From Pomphorhynchus laevis (lineage: Eukaryota; Acanthocephala; Palaeacanthocephala; Echinorhynchida; Pomphorhynchidae), in the NCBI GenBank assembly GCA_012934845.2, contig WNNJ02000903.1, positions 81,600-145,599 on the forward strand: a stretch of DNA of 64,000 nt, given 5' to 3'. The notes beneath the pieces were generated by a model, which saw only the letters and a program-made list of their open reading frames with translations, did no database searches and was not told where the DNA came from. Shown in pieces: positions 20,648-34,274 of the stretch (positions are counted from its first letter, which is position 1; every line of letters begins with the position of its first letter). Position numbers and translations under genes: made by a program.

Positions 20648-23600
20648 CTTTATTCCAATAAAATTATATAATCAAAAATGTAAGGATATTATGGGTTTAG
20701 TGTGTACTATAGAAACAATCGAATCGTCAATTGTATACATAAATACATCAATGTTCGTGGTTTGCTCATGTGTGAGTTGGGATCTACTCGTCGCTGTTTC
20801 ATATAAATAATAATCTAAGATAATCCTTGTTCCGCTGAAGTATTGGAAGAAATAATAATGTATCCTCGCCTTTATTTGTTACTAACGTTAACTGGATAAT
20901 GCTAGGATATGATTACACGTATGTAACTTATTTTTTCAATCCGTAAAATTATTTTAAATAAACTTACTTTAAAGCGTTATATTTTTTATTTTGTAATCTT
21001 TTTTCAATTTATTTTATGGTTTTAATGGGTATTTTTCGTTATTATTATGTTTAACATCTGGACTAGCATCTAATTTAGCTGAAAAATAATTTTTACAATT
21101 TAAATTTAAATCGTATTTGTAAATGACGATGATAGCGCAATGTTTTGAGATGCAATATTTTTAATGCCGCAAGTACTTTCATTACTTTAACAAGTAATAA
21201 AGACATTTAATTTTTTGTTACGCTACAGTCCTTTTCGATACAATCTATGTTCATTTACTTTTAATCAGTTTTTTCCTGATTTTTCAGATCGCATCTCGTC
21301 TTTTATGGCGTTGTAGCTATTGCACTGCGATAAGTTATAAATAAGTTGGGCACGAATGTCTAAAGCAAGCAGCAAAAGTGATAAACATGGCCTATCAAGT
21401 AGGACCCATGTTGTAAATTATTGAAATTGCTTCTCTGAATTACACTAATTTAACAATGGACAGGATATTTTATATCTGTGTAACCTTTATACGGTATTTA
21501 CAAGACTAGTGTGGTGTTTTTACACTACATTGGCTGGTTATCTTTCCATGTTTTTGAACTTATATCGATTATTGTAATACACATTACGGTTCGTGGCGAC
21601 AAAAAGGGGCTTACTATCTCTATGCATAGAGATATTATGAAGACCATATTTAATCTTTGGTGGTGGGCAGCCCCACTACCCACACCACATATAAGGTAAT
21701 TTTATCTCATTTATCTTATTGACAAAATAACTGCACAAAAATGATTGTTCAACAAAGATTGGATTTTGCTTTATTGCGTTTTGACGTTTCTACGAGGTTA
21801 TTTGTACTGCACAACTATTTTTCATAAATTTTGACAGCAAAAGCAACAAACCATTATGAAATTATGTTAATTTCGCAATAATGGAAGACTCATTAAAAGC
21901 AATAATTTGGGAAATAATTAGTTCACACAATTACTTAAATTCAAGATTTGTTTTTTTTACTTGATTTTTTTATAATGTGTAATTCTTTAAAGAGTTAAGC
22001 GTAAATAATAACTCAATTAAACGGCTTTGATGATAGTTTCCCGTTTGCCTGGCAAAATTGATTTTATCAATTCAATATGTTTGTACTACTGCTTTTAAAA
22101 TATTTTAGCTGACTTGTCGAAATTTGCAGCGCCTTCTGTCATATAGATGACAACAAATATTGTATTATTTTGAAATATTAACAACGAACAGTGAACGGTA
22201 TATAATTTAATTTTTGAAATTAAAGAAACTTTATAATTTAATTTTTACGATTGTCTGTAAGTGATCTGAACCCATGATTTGAATTTATATGTAAACGTAA
22301 TTTTTTTATGCCGTTTCAGTTTATTTTGCTTCTTTCAAGTGTAATTTGATTCATTATCGCCATATATAAATCAAATTTATTAATTTAAGTAAGGAAATAA
22401 TAGTGAATTACAATAATCGCATTTTATATCATTGATTATTTTATTATCATGACAATGTATTTTATTTATCATGTTCAATTATGCAATGAATTTCAATAAC
22501 CGTAATCTGCATACCCAATCAGAAGTTAATTTTTAAATTTTGTAAATTTAAAAATTCATGGATACGTTATTTATATTTTTCGAGAAATATTCCTTTGGCG
22601 TAGATAATGCAAAAACATTTTATTTCATATATTTGACCATCTCGTTTTTATTTTAAAAATATGTTTATTAACTCGCTCATATTTGTCAGTTTATGGATTT
22701 TAGAGTAGATGATCAGTTTATGATTTTTGTGTAGATGATTTTGCTTAGTCAAAGTTGTGATTCTTTTTCAAAAATTATTTAAAAATCGTAATCTCGATTT
22801 ATTATAGTTAATAGTTTTCAAATCCATCGTTACTAAAATTTTAATTACCAAAACATTAAATATTTTTTAATATTAACATTTTTAAATAAAATCAGTAAAT
22901 TGAAACTATGAGTGCTAGAGGATTTTAAAGTTTATTCTGAAAACTAAATTTCAAATGATTGTCATCATAATTATAATTCTCAAGTAGGATGCAAGTTATT
23001 TCTGCGTTCGATCTACAAGGATTTATCTGATATTCGTATTTCCATGAATATATTTAGATGTAACCTATTTTGTTGCTTGCTCATCTTATACGTTTATTAA
23101 TCGCTTGCGAACACATCGTTGTCAACGTGTAGTAGTAACGTTGCCATTATCAATGAATGCTATGACAAGTTGAAGATTTTTCGATAATAATAGTTCAATG
23201 GCATTCTGCTCACAGAATAAGTAAATATTTGCATGACTATTTTTATACTTTTAAAAACTTTGACAAAATGAAATTAAAAATCGAAAAGTGTCATCATTGC
23301 TATTTTATTGTTATTTTATTATTTGTAACGTAATATATATAAAGTTAAATTGATAACTAACTGCCTTTCAGGATCACTCATGATCCGTTACAATAAATTT
23401 TATTTTTTTAAATCAATATGTATATATTTGAATTATAATATACAACCCCTAGAATATTCGAAAGATGCGGTCATGGCTATTTTAGATATTTTGCTATATA
23501 TACAGGGCTAAAATCAAAATATCTCTTAAGTTTTATCCTAGATTTTTTAAATTGTATGTATATTTAGTCTCATGATTGTGATTAACTTGAAATATCTTTT

Positions 23601-24263
23601 ATTAATATTAAAATATTGTAATTTTAAAAGCTAAGGTAAAACATTCTAATTCTTTTTCTGTTCTTTGCTTAGTATATATTAGTTAAGGTGAACAGCTCAT
23701 TTGTTACGGCTCCTACTATAAACATCTCATTTCTCACTTATTTGTATTCAAACAGTTTTTTAAGCCATAATTCCTAGGTACACGTGTGTACGGTTTTAAA
23801 TGTATACAAATAATTGTGATTATTCTTATTTAGTTCATTCCATAGGTAAGACTGTGTTGCTATATCGTTGAATTTGCCTAGATTGTTGTTGTTTGCTCCC
23901 ACAATTTAATGCTACAAAACACGAATAATTGTAAATTTTATTTTGATGATGCCAAGTAAAACAATATATATTTATAATATATGTATACCATATTACAAAT
24001 TATATATTTTTATTAATTTATATCATATTATATTATAAATTATATTTATATTATGTATTATATATATATTTTTTTGTATATCAAATAATATTATTAATAT
24101 TTTTTAATATTACATATTATATTAATATTAAATTATACAAGGATAATATAAGTGGTGTCTATAGTTGTAATCAAGCAGTTAGTTAAAAATAATTCTACCG
24201 ATCTCTTTCAGCGTAAAGTTTATTTGGTGATGATTAGATTCAACAGCATTGACAAAAAGACGC
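20648..24263. other. AT-rich intergenic region upstream of ARGLU1
   Basis: No protein gene is recognised in 3.6 kb. Notable points: a perfect 20-bp palindrome at 21615-21634 followed by a GC-rich hairpin-forming stretch at about 21659-21680, and TA-rich tracts at 23960-24130. The promoter and any non-coding first exon of ARGLU1 should lie here but cannot be placed from sequence alone. Confidence 0.45.
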
Positions 24264-27200
24264 ATGGAATACCAGAACAACGATGATAATATTTGCAGTA
24301 ATACTATGTATATGAGCAATTGCCCTAGCATTGACATTACGATGGAGGATAACCAGACCATAATGGAAACAAATCAAGTCGACAATAATGACACCTTAAA
24401 TCCCACATTGCCACCCCCACCACCCTCACAACAAACAACTGATTCTTCCTTGTCGCAAATTTTACCGATTCATCAATACTCAGCAATGCGACTCGGTTGT
24501 GACCAACAACAACAGTTAACCAAACTATCAAGCAGCAATAAATCAAAACCCTTTCTTTCGAATGTTGAGGAAGATGCAGGCACTAAATATTTTAGTGGAT
24601 CTGATTTAAATAACAGTGAGGATGATGCGTCACGTGTTGACCGGATATCATCAAACGTAAACCGCGACAAGGCAAGAGTTACTGAAAGATATCATTGGAA
24701 GTACTCGCCGCCTAGGAAAATTAAACCTGTATCGTCGATAAAATGTTCGAATAACAGAAACAGAACATCACTTTCAAGCAATCGATCTTTAAGGAGTTCT
24801 AGTTCCACTAATACAGGGAACAAGTCGAGTTTTCGTCGCGATTCTCGTAGAAGACGTCGATATCCTTCAAATGATCGTCATTTCAGCAACAGCGTTAAAC
24901 ATCGATTGATCAAGAGGTAGTGTACATTTTGTATAGTATAACAATTTATTACGATGTTTTTTAAATACGTGATGTTAACAAATTATGGAACTATAATATT
25001 AAGATTCTCAATACACAGTAATCTGAAAGTTACTCCAAGTTTTTGTAAATCATTTAATTGAGTAACGGAAGTTGTTGATTTTTAATTCAAACTTAGGATC
25101 ATAAAAGTTGTCTAACGCGTTTACAAAATCGCTAATGTACTATTTATTTGCGACAAAGTTATAAGTATTTATCTTCAATGTTACGTGAGCATTTTATTTT
25201 GCTTTTTACAACTGTTCATTAATGAACTTGCTTTATATGTATACTACATCTTGTCCTGAGTGATCATTCTGTTCCAGCATGATCTCTATTGCAGTACCTG
25301 TTGTTTGATTATATAATTGTTTATTATATTCAAACATGCTTTATTCAAGCACCGTATCTATCTGTTCTATTTAATTTTTAAAATTAGTTAGGATCATTTG
25401 TTTTATAGACAAGGTTAATATCCTTTTTCTCAGATTGTGATAACTGTTTTTATTCCAAAAATTTAAATCGTAAAATGAAAATGATTAAATTAAAAGTAAA
25501 ATAATTGTAACATTATTTTGGTCGTCTAAGTTAAATATAAGCATAAATGCATTGTCTTTTCGTCAGATGTTTTATCGCTATTTATATGTCATTATTCGTT
25601 TAACCGAATGTATTATTGTATTAGAGCATCATACAGAGGGCATGTAACCTGGATAACAAAGTCTACATGTCATGAATGGTAGTAATTCAGTACTATGCAA
25701 ATACACTGCAATAATATTTAAGATATACAAATATGTGTAGATAAAAGTATGCATATATTTTATCTATGTAATATATATAAATATGTATATACTACAAAGT
25801 GTATATATGTCTATAAAATATGTATATACTACATGTGTATTGTTGTTGTGTTGTTATACTACAAAGCAGTATATAGCCAGCAGTTTAAAATTTTTTTATT
25901 CTCTCTCTTGGGTTTTGTATTTTTTTTGACTTCAATGTAGTAGCGGATCCAAATGCATGCATAAGTATAATGTATTTATTGATATATTCGACATTATATT
26001 CTCTATATTAAATGCATTAGTCATATTCATTTAATCGAATGAATACTTTTACCGCGACAAATGTACGATCTTTGTTACGATCGTTGATGAAGATAACTAA
26101 TACTCATACACAGTTGCTAGTCATATCATAGCAATTTTGCAATATCTTAATTAAATTTAGTGACTTTATTTAATTAGTTTAGCATATAAAATTTCTGCTT
26201 AAGCTAAAATTATGCTCTCTCTAAATAATCGATTTTTTTGCCTTATTTTGCTCTTTATAATTGACTGAACCAATTATATTCTGCGATGCTCTGTAGGCGT
26301 AGAAGAAGTTCACGGAGTAAAAGCAGACAAACACCTTCATCACGATATAAGAATTCAAGATCAAGAAGTCCAAGACGAAAATGTGATTACACTCAAAGCA
26401 CAGATGTGCAACAAGGCAATGATAGCAGATATTATCGATCATCGTCAAGGTATGAAATTATAGCCTTTTCTGGTCATATAACTATTTTTTAAATTTTAAA
26501 TACATTTTTATTATTGATATTAATAATTTAAAATTAATAAGTTAAAATTAATTTAAAACATAAACTTTAACAGATACTGAACAAAATTTTATTAAGAATT
26601 TTACATAAAAAACATTGATTTTTTTTAATATATTGTAAAAATTGTTTGAAATCGTTTAATAATGTTTGTACGTTTTGGAATGTTTAGTACCTGACTTAAG
26701 CAACGGTATGGCTGTATCTGTTACAATTATAGTTAGCTGTTGTAAGCTATAAAGGTAGTATTCCTTTAGTTTACTATTAATTGTGACATTTGATGTCACA
26801 TACTATAAATGATATCGTTTACAGATTGCCATCAAAATTACATTAAAGGTGAAGTTTTCTAATGAGGTACAAGCATTAAAGTATGCAATTATTTTATGAT
26901 TTCGACAAAAATGTGTGTTTACCTTATAAATTCACATCAGTTTTTAGCTCTTATTTTGTAGGTAAGATTTCATTTTCTGTTTACATATAATTAAATAAGA
27001 AGTATAATTAACTAAATAATTAATTTAATATAATTAAACCAAAGTAACGTATATTTTTTCGATAACAACAATATTCGGATTATAACGATACAGCCCTCTT
27101 GATCTTTCGTTACATTAATTTTTTCATTGAACTTGTTAAGATTTAACTTCCGTTTTAAAATGATTTTAATTATATTATGCTAAGCCGACCTATAGAGAGG

Positions 27201-30200
27201 AACTATGAAATTAATTAACATCATATGATATTGACTTAACTGTTTAGAATATTTTATTATATTGCTTTCATGACAATTAAATAATATTTTTAATTAAATA
27301 CTTAATAAATTAGTGTATTACGGAATGTTTTTAGGCGTCAAAAAGAAGAGGATTCTCGATACATTAATGCAGAAGTTATTAGGCGAACAAAATCAGCAAT
27401 TGAACAGCGAGTAGCTGAAGAGCTTGAAAAACGGAAGTCTTCGATTGAAGCGGAAATCCAAGACAAAATTAACGAGGAGAAGGTTCGAATATATAATGAG
27501 CTCAAAGCAGAATTGGAAGTATGGAAAGCTGAAGAACGCCGAAAAATGTTCCAGCGTGAAGTGCGTTTACTTTCTTAATATTAGTTAAAAATAAATCTAT
27601 ATAAAAATGCAATTTGACACTTTTTCGACTGATTATTTTGTGTGAAGATATTTTTATTTTTTTATTATCCTATGTTTTTATGTTAAGAAATTAGTACGAA
27701 TGATACAGTTTGGAAAACAACATCACTTAAATTTTCAGATATTCGCTGATTTTAATATAATGATATAATGAAATTTGTTTAAAGAAAACTTAATTTTGAG
27801 AATGAAACCAATCAACCTTTATATACAAAAGAATGATTATCAGGAAAGTTTATGCTTGCTTTAAGTTTTATTTTTTTCTTTTGATTTAGCAACTTGTAAA
27901 CACTAATTAATTTACTAATTCATTTTTTTTGTAAAACTAGTCTTAATTTTCTTTATTTTATTAACCATTTAATACCGTCAATATAAATTATTAATTATAT
28001 AAATTATTTATATATAATGTATAATATTTTCGTCACTAGTTTTCAGTTTGATTTTTTGTCAAAATTTAGGTTCACTCATGTTTCCATTTTTAGTAAAATC
28101 TGGGCAATAGCAAGACGTGTTTCAAAATGGCTTCTGAAGTTGTAAGACAGATCAGTAGTATTACGAATATTTGATTATTAAAAAACATTTGAAATATTTC
28201 TTAGTGTTTTTAAAGAAGTTTGAATTAGAAAAGCTAAAATCTTAACTCATGTTTTGATCATATGATGTTATTTTTATAGTATCAATGACGATTAAACTGC
28301 ATATTTAAGTCGTTACTAGCTTTGTAATTAATTTCGGATATAGAATCAGACCACATTTTATTAGAAAGTTATTTTCGTACAATTGTTCTTATATTTACAG
28401 ATTCATTACGTTATAATGGGATGCTTTTCATTAGCATTACCATTTCTTTATTTTAAAATAAAATTGGCAAACACGTATGTTAGCAATGACATGAGCGTAT
28501 TATTGAATTTTATACAAAACTCGTACGCGTAAGCGTGTGTCATCGGTTACCACATCACGTAATTTTGGAGACTAATGTTATCAATGTTTTGTAGATTGTG
28601 ATTAGGCTTAACTTCACTCTTTGCGTAAAAATACTGATGGTGATAATTTTAAATGATAAAATCTTTATTTTATTTTTAAGTAGAATTTAAATTTTTTATT
28701 ATTAACTTTATTTTTAAACTTACCAGAATTTTATCTATAATTTAACAATTCAATGTATTATAACTTTTATCGTTTCTTATTAATGAAGAGCTTGTAATAA
28801 TCTTGTTTAGGAAGACGAGAAAAAGAAACGAGAAGAACTTGAAATTATAATTGCCGAAAATAACCTAAAAATAGAGGAACAACATCGCCGAATTGTAAGC
28901 TGCAATATGATTTTTTTTACTATAGTTTACTCATTTCTTTATTATTATCTTATTTTTGTCACATATTTCCTTGCTCAATACAAAGTAAGGATATTAGAAT
29001 GCTGCAAATATGCTATCTATTTTTAAAAGTAAATTATATAATTTTACATATTCATTCGAAATATGAATTTATGCATGAAACTTAGTACATACCAAACATT
29101 ATTGCATGTAATACGATAAGTAACGAGATTCTACGAATTGTTCTTAAAGATTTTTCTTATTAAAGTTCATTTACTTAATGAAGCTTGAATATTTGAAGAA
29201 AAATAACTAAACAAATTAACGTTTAAAAATTGATTAAATATTAAAACAACGAACTATTAAGCGTAGGTTTAAATTTGTATTACGCTTTGAGTTAATGACG
29301 CTATTACTTTAGACAACTAGTTTACTCTAGAGAAAATACATGATCTGAGTTCATAAAGCTTGACATTAGATAATCTACGGTTCAATGTAGTTCCAGATTG
29401 CATACATAATCGGGCAGTAAATTGAATTTATTTGCAATATTTTACAGTGGATAGTGATGCTATATTACTAAATTCTTAAATATTGAGCTTATTTATGAAC
29501 GATTAGTTTTCATTTTATTGCTAAAATCGGAACAAATAATTTTTTGTTCAGTGCATAAATGCCTTCAGATTATAAAAATAAGTTTTTTTTTTGTATTAGC
29601 AAATATGTTCTTTAATTTTAAATGTAAGGACTGCTCCGCATGCTCAATATAATATTTAAAATAATAATTTTTACATAAAAGTACCAACAGTAAATTTTAA
29701 AGATTATAATAAAATAAAAAAGTAATTAAATATTTATTTTAGTAAATTTTAAAGATGTTTTAATGTTAATGAATTCTAGATAAACACGCTATCTATTTTT
29801 AAAACGATTGACAAAATTATATGTTTATGTGTTTTTTCATATTTTTTAGAGATGGTAGTATAGTTATTCACTAACAAAAAATTTAATAAAGATTGTGCAA
29901 AAGTCTTTTAAAGTTAGGACATGAGAACGTTTTACATACTATCGATTTGGTTATAATTTGAATAAACCTTTACTACTTTACTTATTTATTATATTTTCCT
30001 GTTTTGCTAAATATGACGTTTTTAAATATTTATATCTTCCCTTCACACCGAAAATCCGCAATCGTTCGTCCCCTCCTTAAGAAACAATCGCTCGACCCCT
30101 CCCTTCCTTCTAGCTATCGCCCCATTTCACTACTCCCTACTCTTTCAAAGCTCTTAGAACGCCTCATCTTAATACAAATCAACGCTTATCTCTCCTCATC

Positions 30201-31468
30201 CAATATGTCATGCAATACGCCGATGACATTCTAATCTATGCTCATGCACCCGCACATCGCATACACGATATCGGCATTTCTGCCTCCAATTGTCTTTCTT
30301 CTATCTACAAACGTCTCTCCAATCTCCATCTCGTTCTAAACCCCGAAAAGTCCAAAATAATGTGGATCCTTCCCCGTAAACCAAGCATATCTCCTCCCAT
30401 TGTATCTTTTGCCTCATCGATCATCCCTATAGTCCACAATCTCACTTTCTTAGGCTTCCATTTCGATGATCACCTTTCCCTTAAACCCTTCGTCCGTGAC
30501 AAGGTCCGCTCGTCTAACTTAATTCTTCGTGACATCCGCCGTATCCGCCCCCTTATCGACTTCCGTTCTTGTATGTCTCTTCTTTCATCGCTTCTTTTCC
30601 CTAAAATCGATTACTGCCTTAGCCTTTTCGCCAATTCTCCAAAATCCATCATCCTACCCCTACAACGAATAATCAACACCGCCGTTCGAGTGCTCTTCCG
30701 TCTCCGTCGCTTCGACCACACATCCACATATTTTGCCCAACTCTCCTGGCCCACCATCCACATCCGCATCAAACTTCGCCTTCTTCTCGTTACTTTTCGT
30801 CTCATCGCTGTCGGCTCCCCATCGTTTATCAACCTTCCTTTCTTAGACGATACTCGCCCCACCTCGCTATCGCTTCGTTCCTGTCATACCCTCTTACTCC
30901 ACGTTCCTAATTACTCCAACAACTACGGTCTCCGATCCTTCCTCGTCGCCGCCTCACTCGCCTGTAATCAACTCCCTCTCGACGTCCGCCGCGCTCCCTC
31001 CTTTATCACATTCAAACACCTCCTCCGTTCACACCTTCTCGACACCTGATTCACAGTCTTGTTTTGTTGTGGTCATGTAAGCGTGCGCTGGCACGCATTT
31101 GCCACGTTAAAATAAATCCTTTTTTTAACTCTTAAATTTATTTTTTTTAAAATCTGATTTCCAATTTTATTTATTATTAATCTTTCCTTTAAAAAGTAAT
31201 CAATGGTCTTCTACATAAACTGTATAAAATTTATACAAAATATTTAAACAAAATATATAAATAACATATTAAACGTATGTTAATTAAGAATGTTTTATTT
31301 TTTCAGGCTGAGGAGCATTTGCGACTGCTAGATGAGCAGCGCAAACTCGTCGAACAAAAAGAGCGCATTGAGGCGGAGCAGAAGCGTCGCGAAACAGAGG
31401 AACAGGCATTGATCCTAGGAAAGCGGGGAACTAGACCCAAGCTATCATTTCAATTAGGACAGAAGTAA
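24264..31468 (+). CDS. ARGLU1: ARGLU1 homologue (arginine/glutamate-rich protein 1)
   Basis: Five coding exons with GT/AG ends: 24264-24916, 26297-26449, 27335-27560, 28811-28894, 31307-31468; about 425 residues. Exon 1 encodes an Asn/Ser-rich start and Arg/Ser tracts, exon 2 more RS dipeptides (SRSRSPRRK), exons 3-5 the Glu/Arg/Lys coiled coil (RVAEELEKRKSSIEAEI) and the terminal signature ILGKRGTRPKLSFQLGQK, close to vertebrate ARGLU1 (ILGKGKSRPKLSF). ARGLU1 is a nuclear splicing modulator and Mediator-associated coactivator. Phases match (2, 2, 0, 0). The ATG is the first in frame after a stop at 24231. The N-terminus is much longer than in vertebrates (total about 273 residues), so an alternative start cannot be excluded. 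Intron 4 holds a sense LINE insertion. Confidence 0.88.
30029..31127 (+). mobile_element. Young L2/CR1-group LINE (copy e) in ARGLU1 intron 4
   Basis: A 5-prime-truncated, sense-oriented copy: the end of the linker (HRKSAIVRPLLKKQSLDPSL), an internal deletion of roughly 390 bp removing the polymerase core up to MQYADDILIYAHAP, then the complete C-terminal domain (stop at 31047-31049) and the 3-prime hairpin (31069-31105) with an AT-rich tail. Compared with copy b, a 252-bp stretch differs at one site by inspection and the C-terminal 220 residues are identical. The intron splice sites are intact, so the host transcript probably tolerates it. Confidence 0.9.
31069..31105 (+). other. 3-prime terminal hairpin of LINE copy e
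   Basis: GCGTGC/GCACGC stem with loop GCTG inside GTGG/CCAC, identical to copy b. Confidence 0.7.
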
Positions 31469-31840
31469 ATGTTCTCCACCAAACGGGTGCTAGCCTGCCA
31501 ACCTGTCGTTGAAAAACGTATAATGATTTTATTTTTGTTGTTTGATTTTGTTTTCTGTAAGTAACAACTTGAAATATAATCTTTTTTACGAGTGTTTCCT
31601 TAACTGTTTCGTCATATCAATGGATCTTACTTTTGGTGCACGCTTTTCTGCAATATACTATTTGGTATCTCCGCTGACACCTTCAATGCAAAATTTCTCA
31701 CTACTAATGTATCGCTACTAATTAAGACAACCTGGATACATACAGTAAAGAAATATGCATTTGCTCTGCCAGACCGAAAGAGATGAAAGTTATGTTCATA
31801 AAAATTATGAAAAATTTATATTCTTAACAAACATAAATCT

Positions 31841-31846
31841 AATAAA
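31841..31846 (+). promoter_or_regulatory. Candidate polyadenylation signal of ARGLU1
   Basis: AATAAA about 370 bp after the ARGLU1 stop codon, and the first canonical hexamer seen downstream of it. Transcript ends would decide. Confidence 0.35.
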
Positions 31847-31849
31847 ATA

Positions 31850-32423
31850 TGGAAGAAATCAACGTTCCAACAATTGGTCACCGAACAGAATGATCAATTA
31901 CTAATAAGAGAATATAAGGAAAAATTTGAAAATTAATGTGTTAATCGAAAGTTTTTTTAATTGTTTCATACTTATTTAAAAAATAAAAGCAAAAGCAACG
32001 GATGGCAATAATTTTTTTAATTCATTCCTTGAATAAAAACAAAAATGTAATTAAATGATATGGTCTTTTAAACGCGCTATTAAGAATTTTAACGAAAAGA
32101 GTTAAGAATACAATTATGCTACAATAAAATCTCATTGGCTAGGGCATCGTCACTTTGTCTTCGAGCACCTCACATTATGTTTACAACCTCATGATGCTGA
32201 TAGTCATCAGATAAATATTATTGAGTTTTCAAAAAATGTTAATTTTTTCCTTTGACTAGTCGCTTTAAATTTACAGCATTAGTCACGAATTTGTGCATAA
32301 AAATTCTACATTCAAAATTCTAAACTCAAAATTTATTAAATGACAGAAAAAATATAGTTACAAAAAATTATTTTGTAACTAAAAATTAAATTTTATATAA
32401 CAAATAGTTTTGAACAAACAAAA
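31850..32423. other. Non-coding gap after ARGLU1
   Basis: AT-rich, with no recognisable gene or repeat. Confidence 0.45.
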
Positions 32424-33500
32424 TCAAAAGTGATAATTTGAGACTAGAGGGTCACCGGCCGACTCGATGAAGCTGGCGGCGTTGCCCCGCTGTACCGTCA
32501 CGCTCAATCGCTGCATTAGCCAGTTAAAACGGCGTTGTTCTCTGGTTGTGCGTCTTAGTTTATTACCCAGCTGCTGCAGGAACGTTGTGGCTCCTGGCCA
32601 TACTGCGACAAGCAATTCTATAGCTACTGGCGTAAACGAATATTGTTGTTCGTCGAGATTTTGGTATTTATTCCACTTAAGTTGTTCCACATTAGCCGCG
32701 ACTGCGTCTATAGAGAACACGCATTGAGCGACGTGGCTGGCTGACAGCGTGTTGGGACAAATGAAATCCCATACAAGGATTTTTCCGGCTTCCAAAGGGA
32801 ATATTATAGCTCCATCGGGTCGCTTTCCATCTTCACGGACAAGGCCGATTGGCTCGAGGCGAGACGGGATTCTAGCAACGTCCAGCGCCATTCGCAACAA
32901 CTAGTTTACTGCGGCGTGACGAATGAAGCGGGTTTTGTCTTTCCGACAGTCGAGTGCGTGATTCCTATTTTTTTGGAACTTCTTATCCACAAATACAGCG
33001 GTACTGTTCTTATCCACAAATACAGTGGTGAAGGTTAACCGGTACGGTTACTTCGATACAATATTTGTAGTTTGAGCAGGTTTTGCGTATTGTGGATGTG
33101 AGAGATGATGTAGATCCTGAATTCTTCTATGGAACACCAAATGCGGTTTTCGGAAAGCATAGCAGTTGCTACCACGCTAGTTCGTCGGAAGGGTGTGATG
33201 TGACTGCACCCATTAGCTTGGAGAGCTTTGCCGAAACCGAAAACATGGCTCCTAGTGGTATTCGGCGGATGAACGGTACGCGCCGTCTAAGAACCTCAAT
33301 ACAATTCGAAGGGTCATTTGAAACGCCTTGATAAACGATGGGCGCATCGCGAGAGACATCGAGCGTATATTGGTACCCATCTGACCTTATCCTGGACATT
33401 CCGGATGTGGTCCGTTTCTTTAAAGCACACCACGGGCGGTAGTAGCGGAGTCTCGCTGTCAGCCCCCTCCCACCGTAAGCGCTTTTTTATCATCAGTACG
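32424..33500 (-). mobile_element. REL-type reverse transcriptase element, C-terminal part, second lineage
   Basis: A 158-residue open segment (32900-32424) has GLVREDGKRPDGAIIFPLE, then KILVWDFICPNTLSASH, a restriction-like nuclease motif (PD...D-x-x in the PD-(D/E)XK style), and ends in RRFNWLMQRLSVTVQRGNAA. Upstream, 33399-33169 reads APIVYQGVSNDPSNCIEVLR and FIRRIPLGAMFSV, a segment preceding the polymerase thumb in such proteins. The region between is broken by several stops. The same lineage recurs at 51.4-51.85 kb; the copies at 4.8 and 15.1 kb are a different lineage with a distinct nuclease sequence. Confidence 0.65.
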
Positions 33501-34270
33501 TTGTAGATTGTAGTAGATAAACGGTAATTGTAACGACAATCGGAATTCTATAGCATGTTTTTTTTCGCAAGTATGAATTGACGTACTTCTTAAGTTCTTA
33601 AATCACTTCTTGTATATATTATCTTCTAATCAGACTGAACAATTATAACTTTTTGTAATTTGTATTACTTAGACAATTTGTAAGCAGTAACATTACAGAG
33701 AAAAATAAAAAAGGCAAGTAGTTGAAATAAAATTGACACTTTTGAATAAAAAGATAAAATGATAAAATTTTAATAATGAAATACCAACTATTAACTGTTT
33801 AACTGTAAAAATTTTGATATATCGAGTAGCATCTATCTATTTTAAAATTCATTTATAATACGAGACTCCTAGGTTTAACTTATAAAAGTCATTTACAAAT
33901 AAAAAAATCCTACTGCTATCAAAATCCTGATTTCGATTTGTCACGATTTTTTGTCAAAATCCCGATTAGTCACGATTTCGATTTTTAATTATAAATTGAT
34001 TATCATTTTCACTTGTCAATGCGTCTTTGTTAAGATTTGTTGTATTTATGTTGTAAGGTCTGTTTAAATGATCCTTAGACTTTCTGAGGATCAAAATAAG
34101 GTATTTATCGTTTTATTTTTAATTTTTCGTTTATTCAAACAATCATCATGGATTTCCATCGGTATCTACAAATTTACATGCAGTGATTGACAATTATATT
34201 TACAAGTTTTAGTTTCAAACACAATTGTATATAAATGTGAAATTACATATAAAATGGTTTCAAATTTATA
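33501..34270. other. AT-rich non-coding stretch
   Basis: Nothing recognisable on either strand. Confidence 0.45.
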
Positions 34271-34274
34271 AAAC

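Noticed and set aside
21511-21699. A 62-codon frame with hydrophobic start as a small secreted protein or first exon
   Set aside because: No further exon fits, and the palindromes inside it explain the sequence bias.
25749-25940. A Tyr/Ile/Cys-rich 63-codon frame inside ARGLU1 intron 1
   Set aside because: It consists of TA/TG microsatellite-like sequence. The composition alone explains it.
32467-32727. A + strand frame opposite the REL-type nuclease
   Set aside because: The minus strand carries the recognisable nuclease motifs; the + frame is its shadow.
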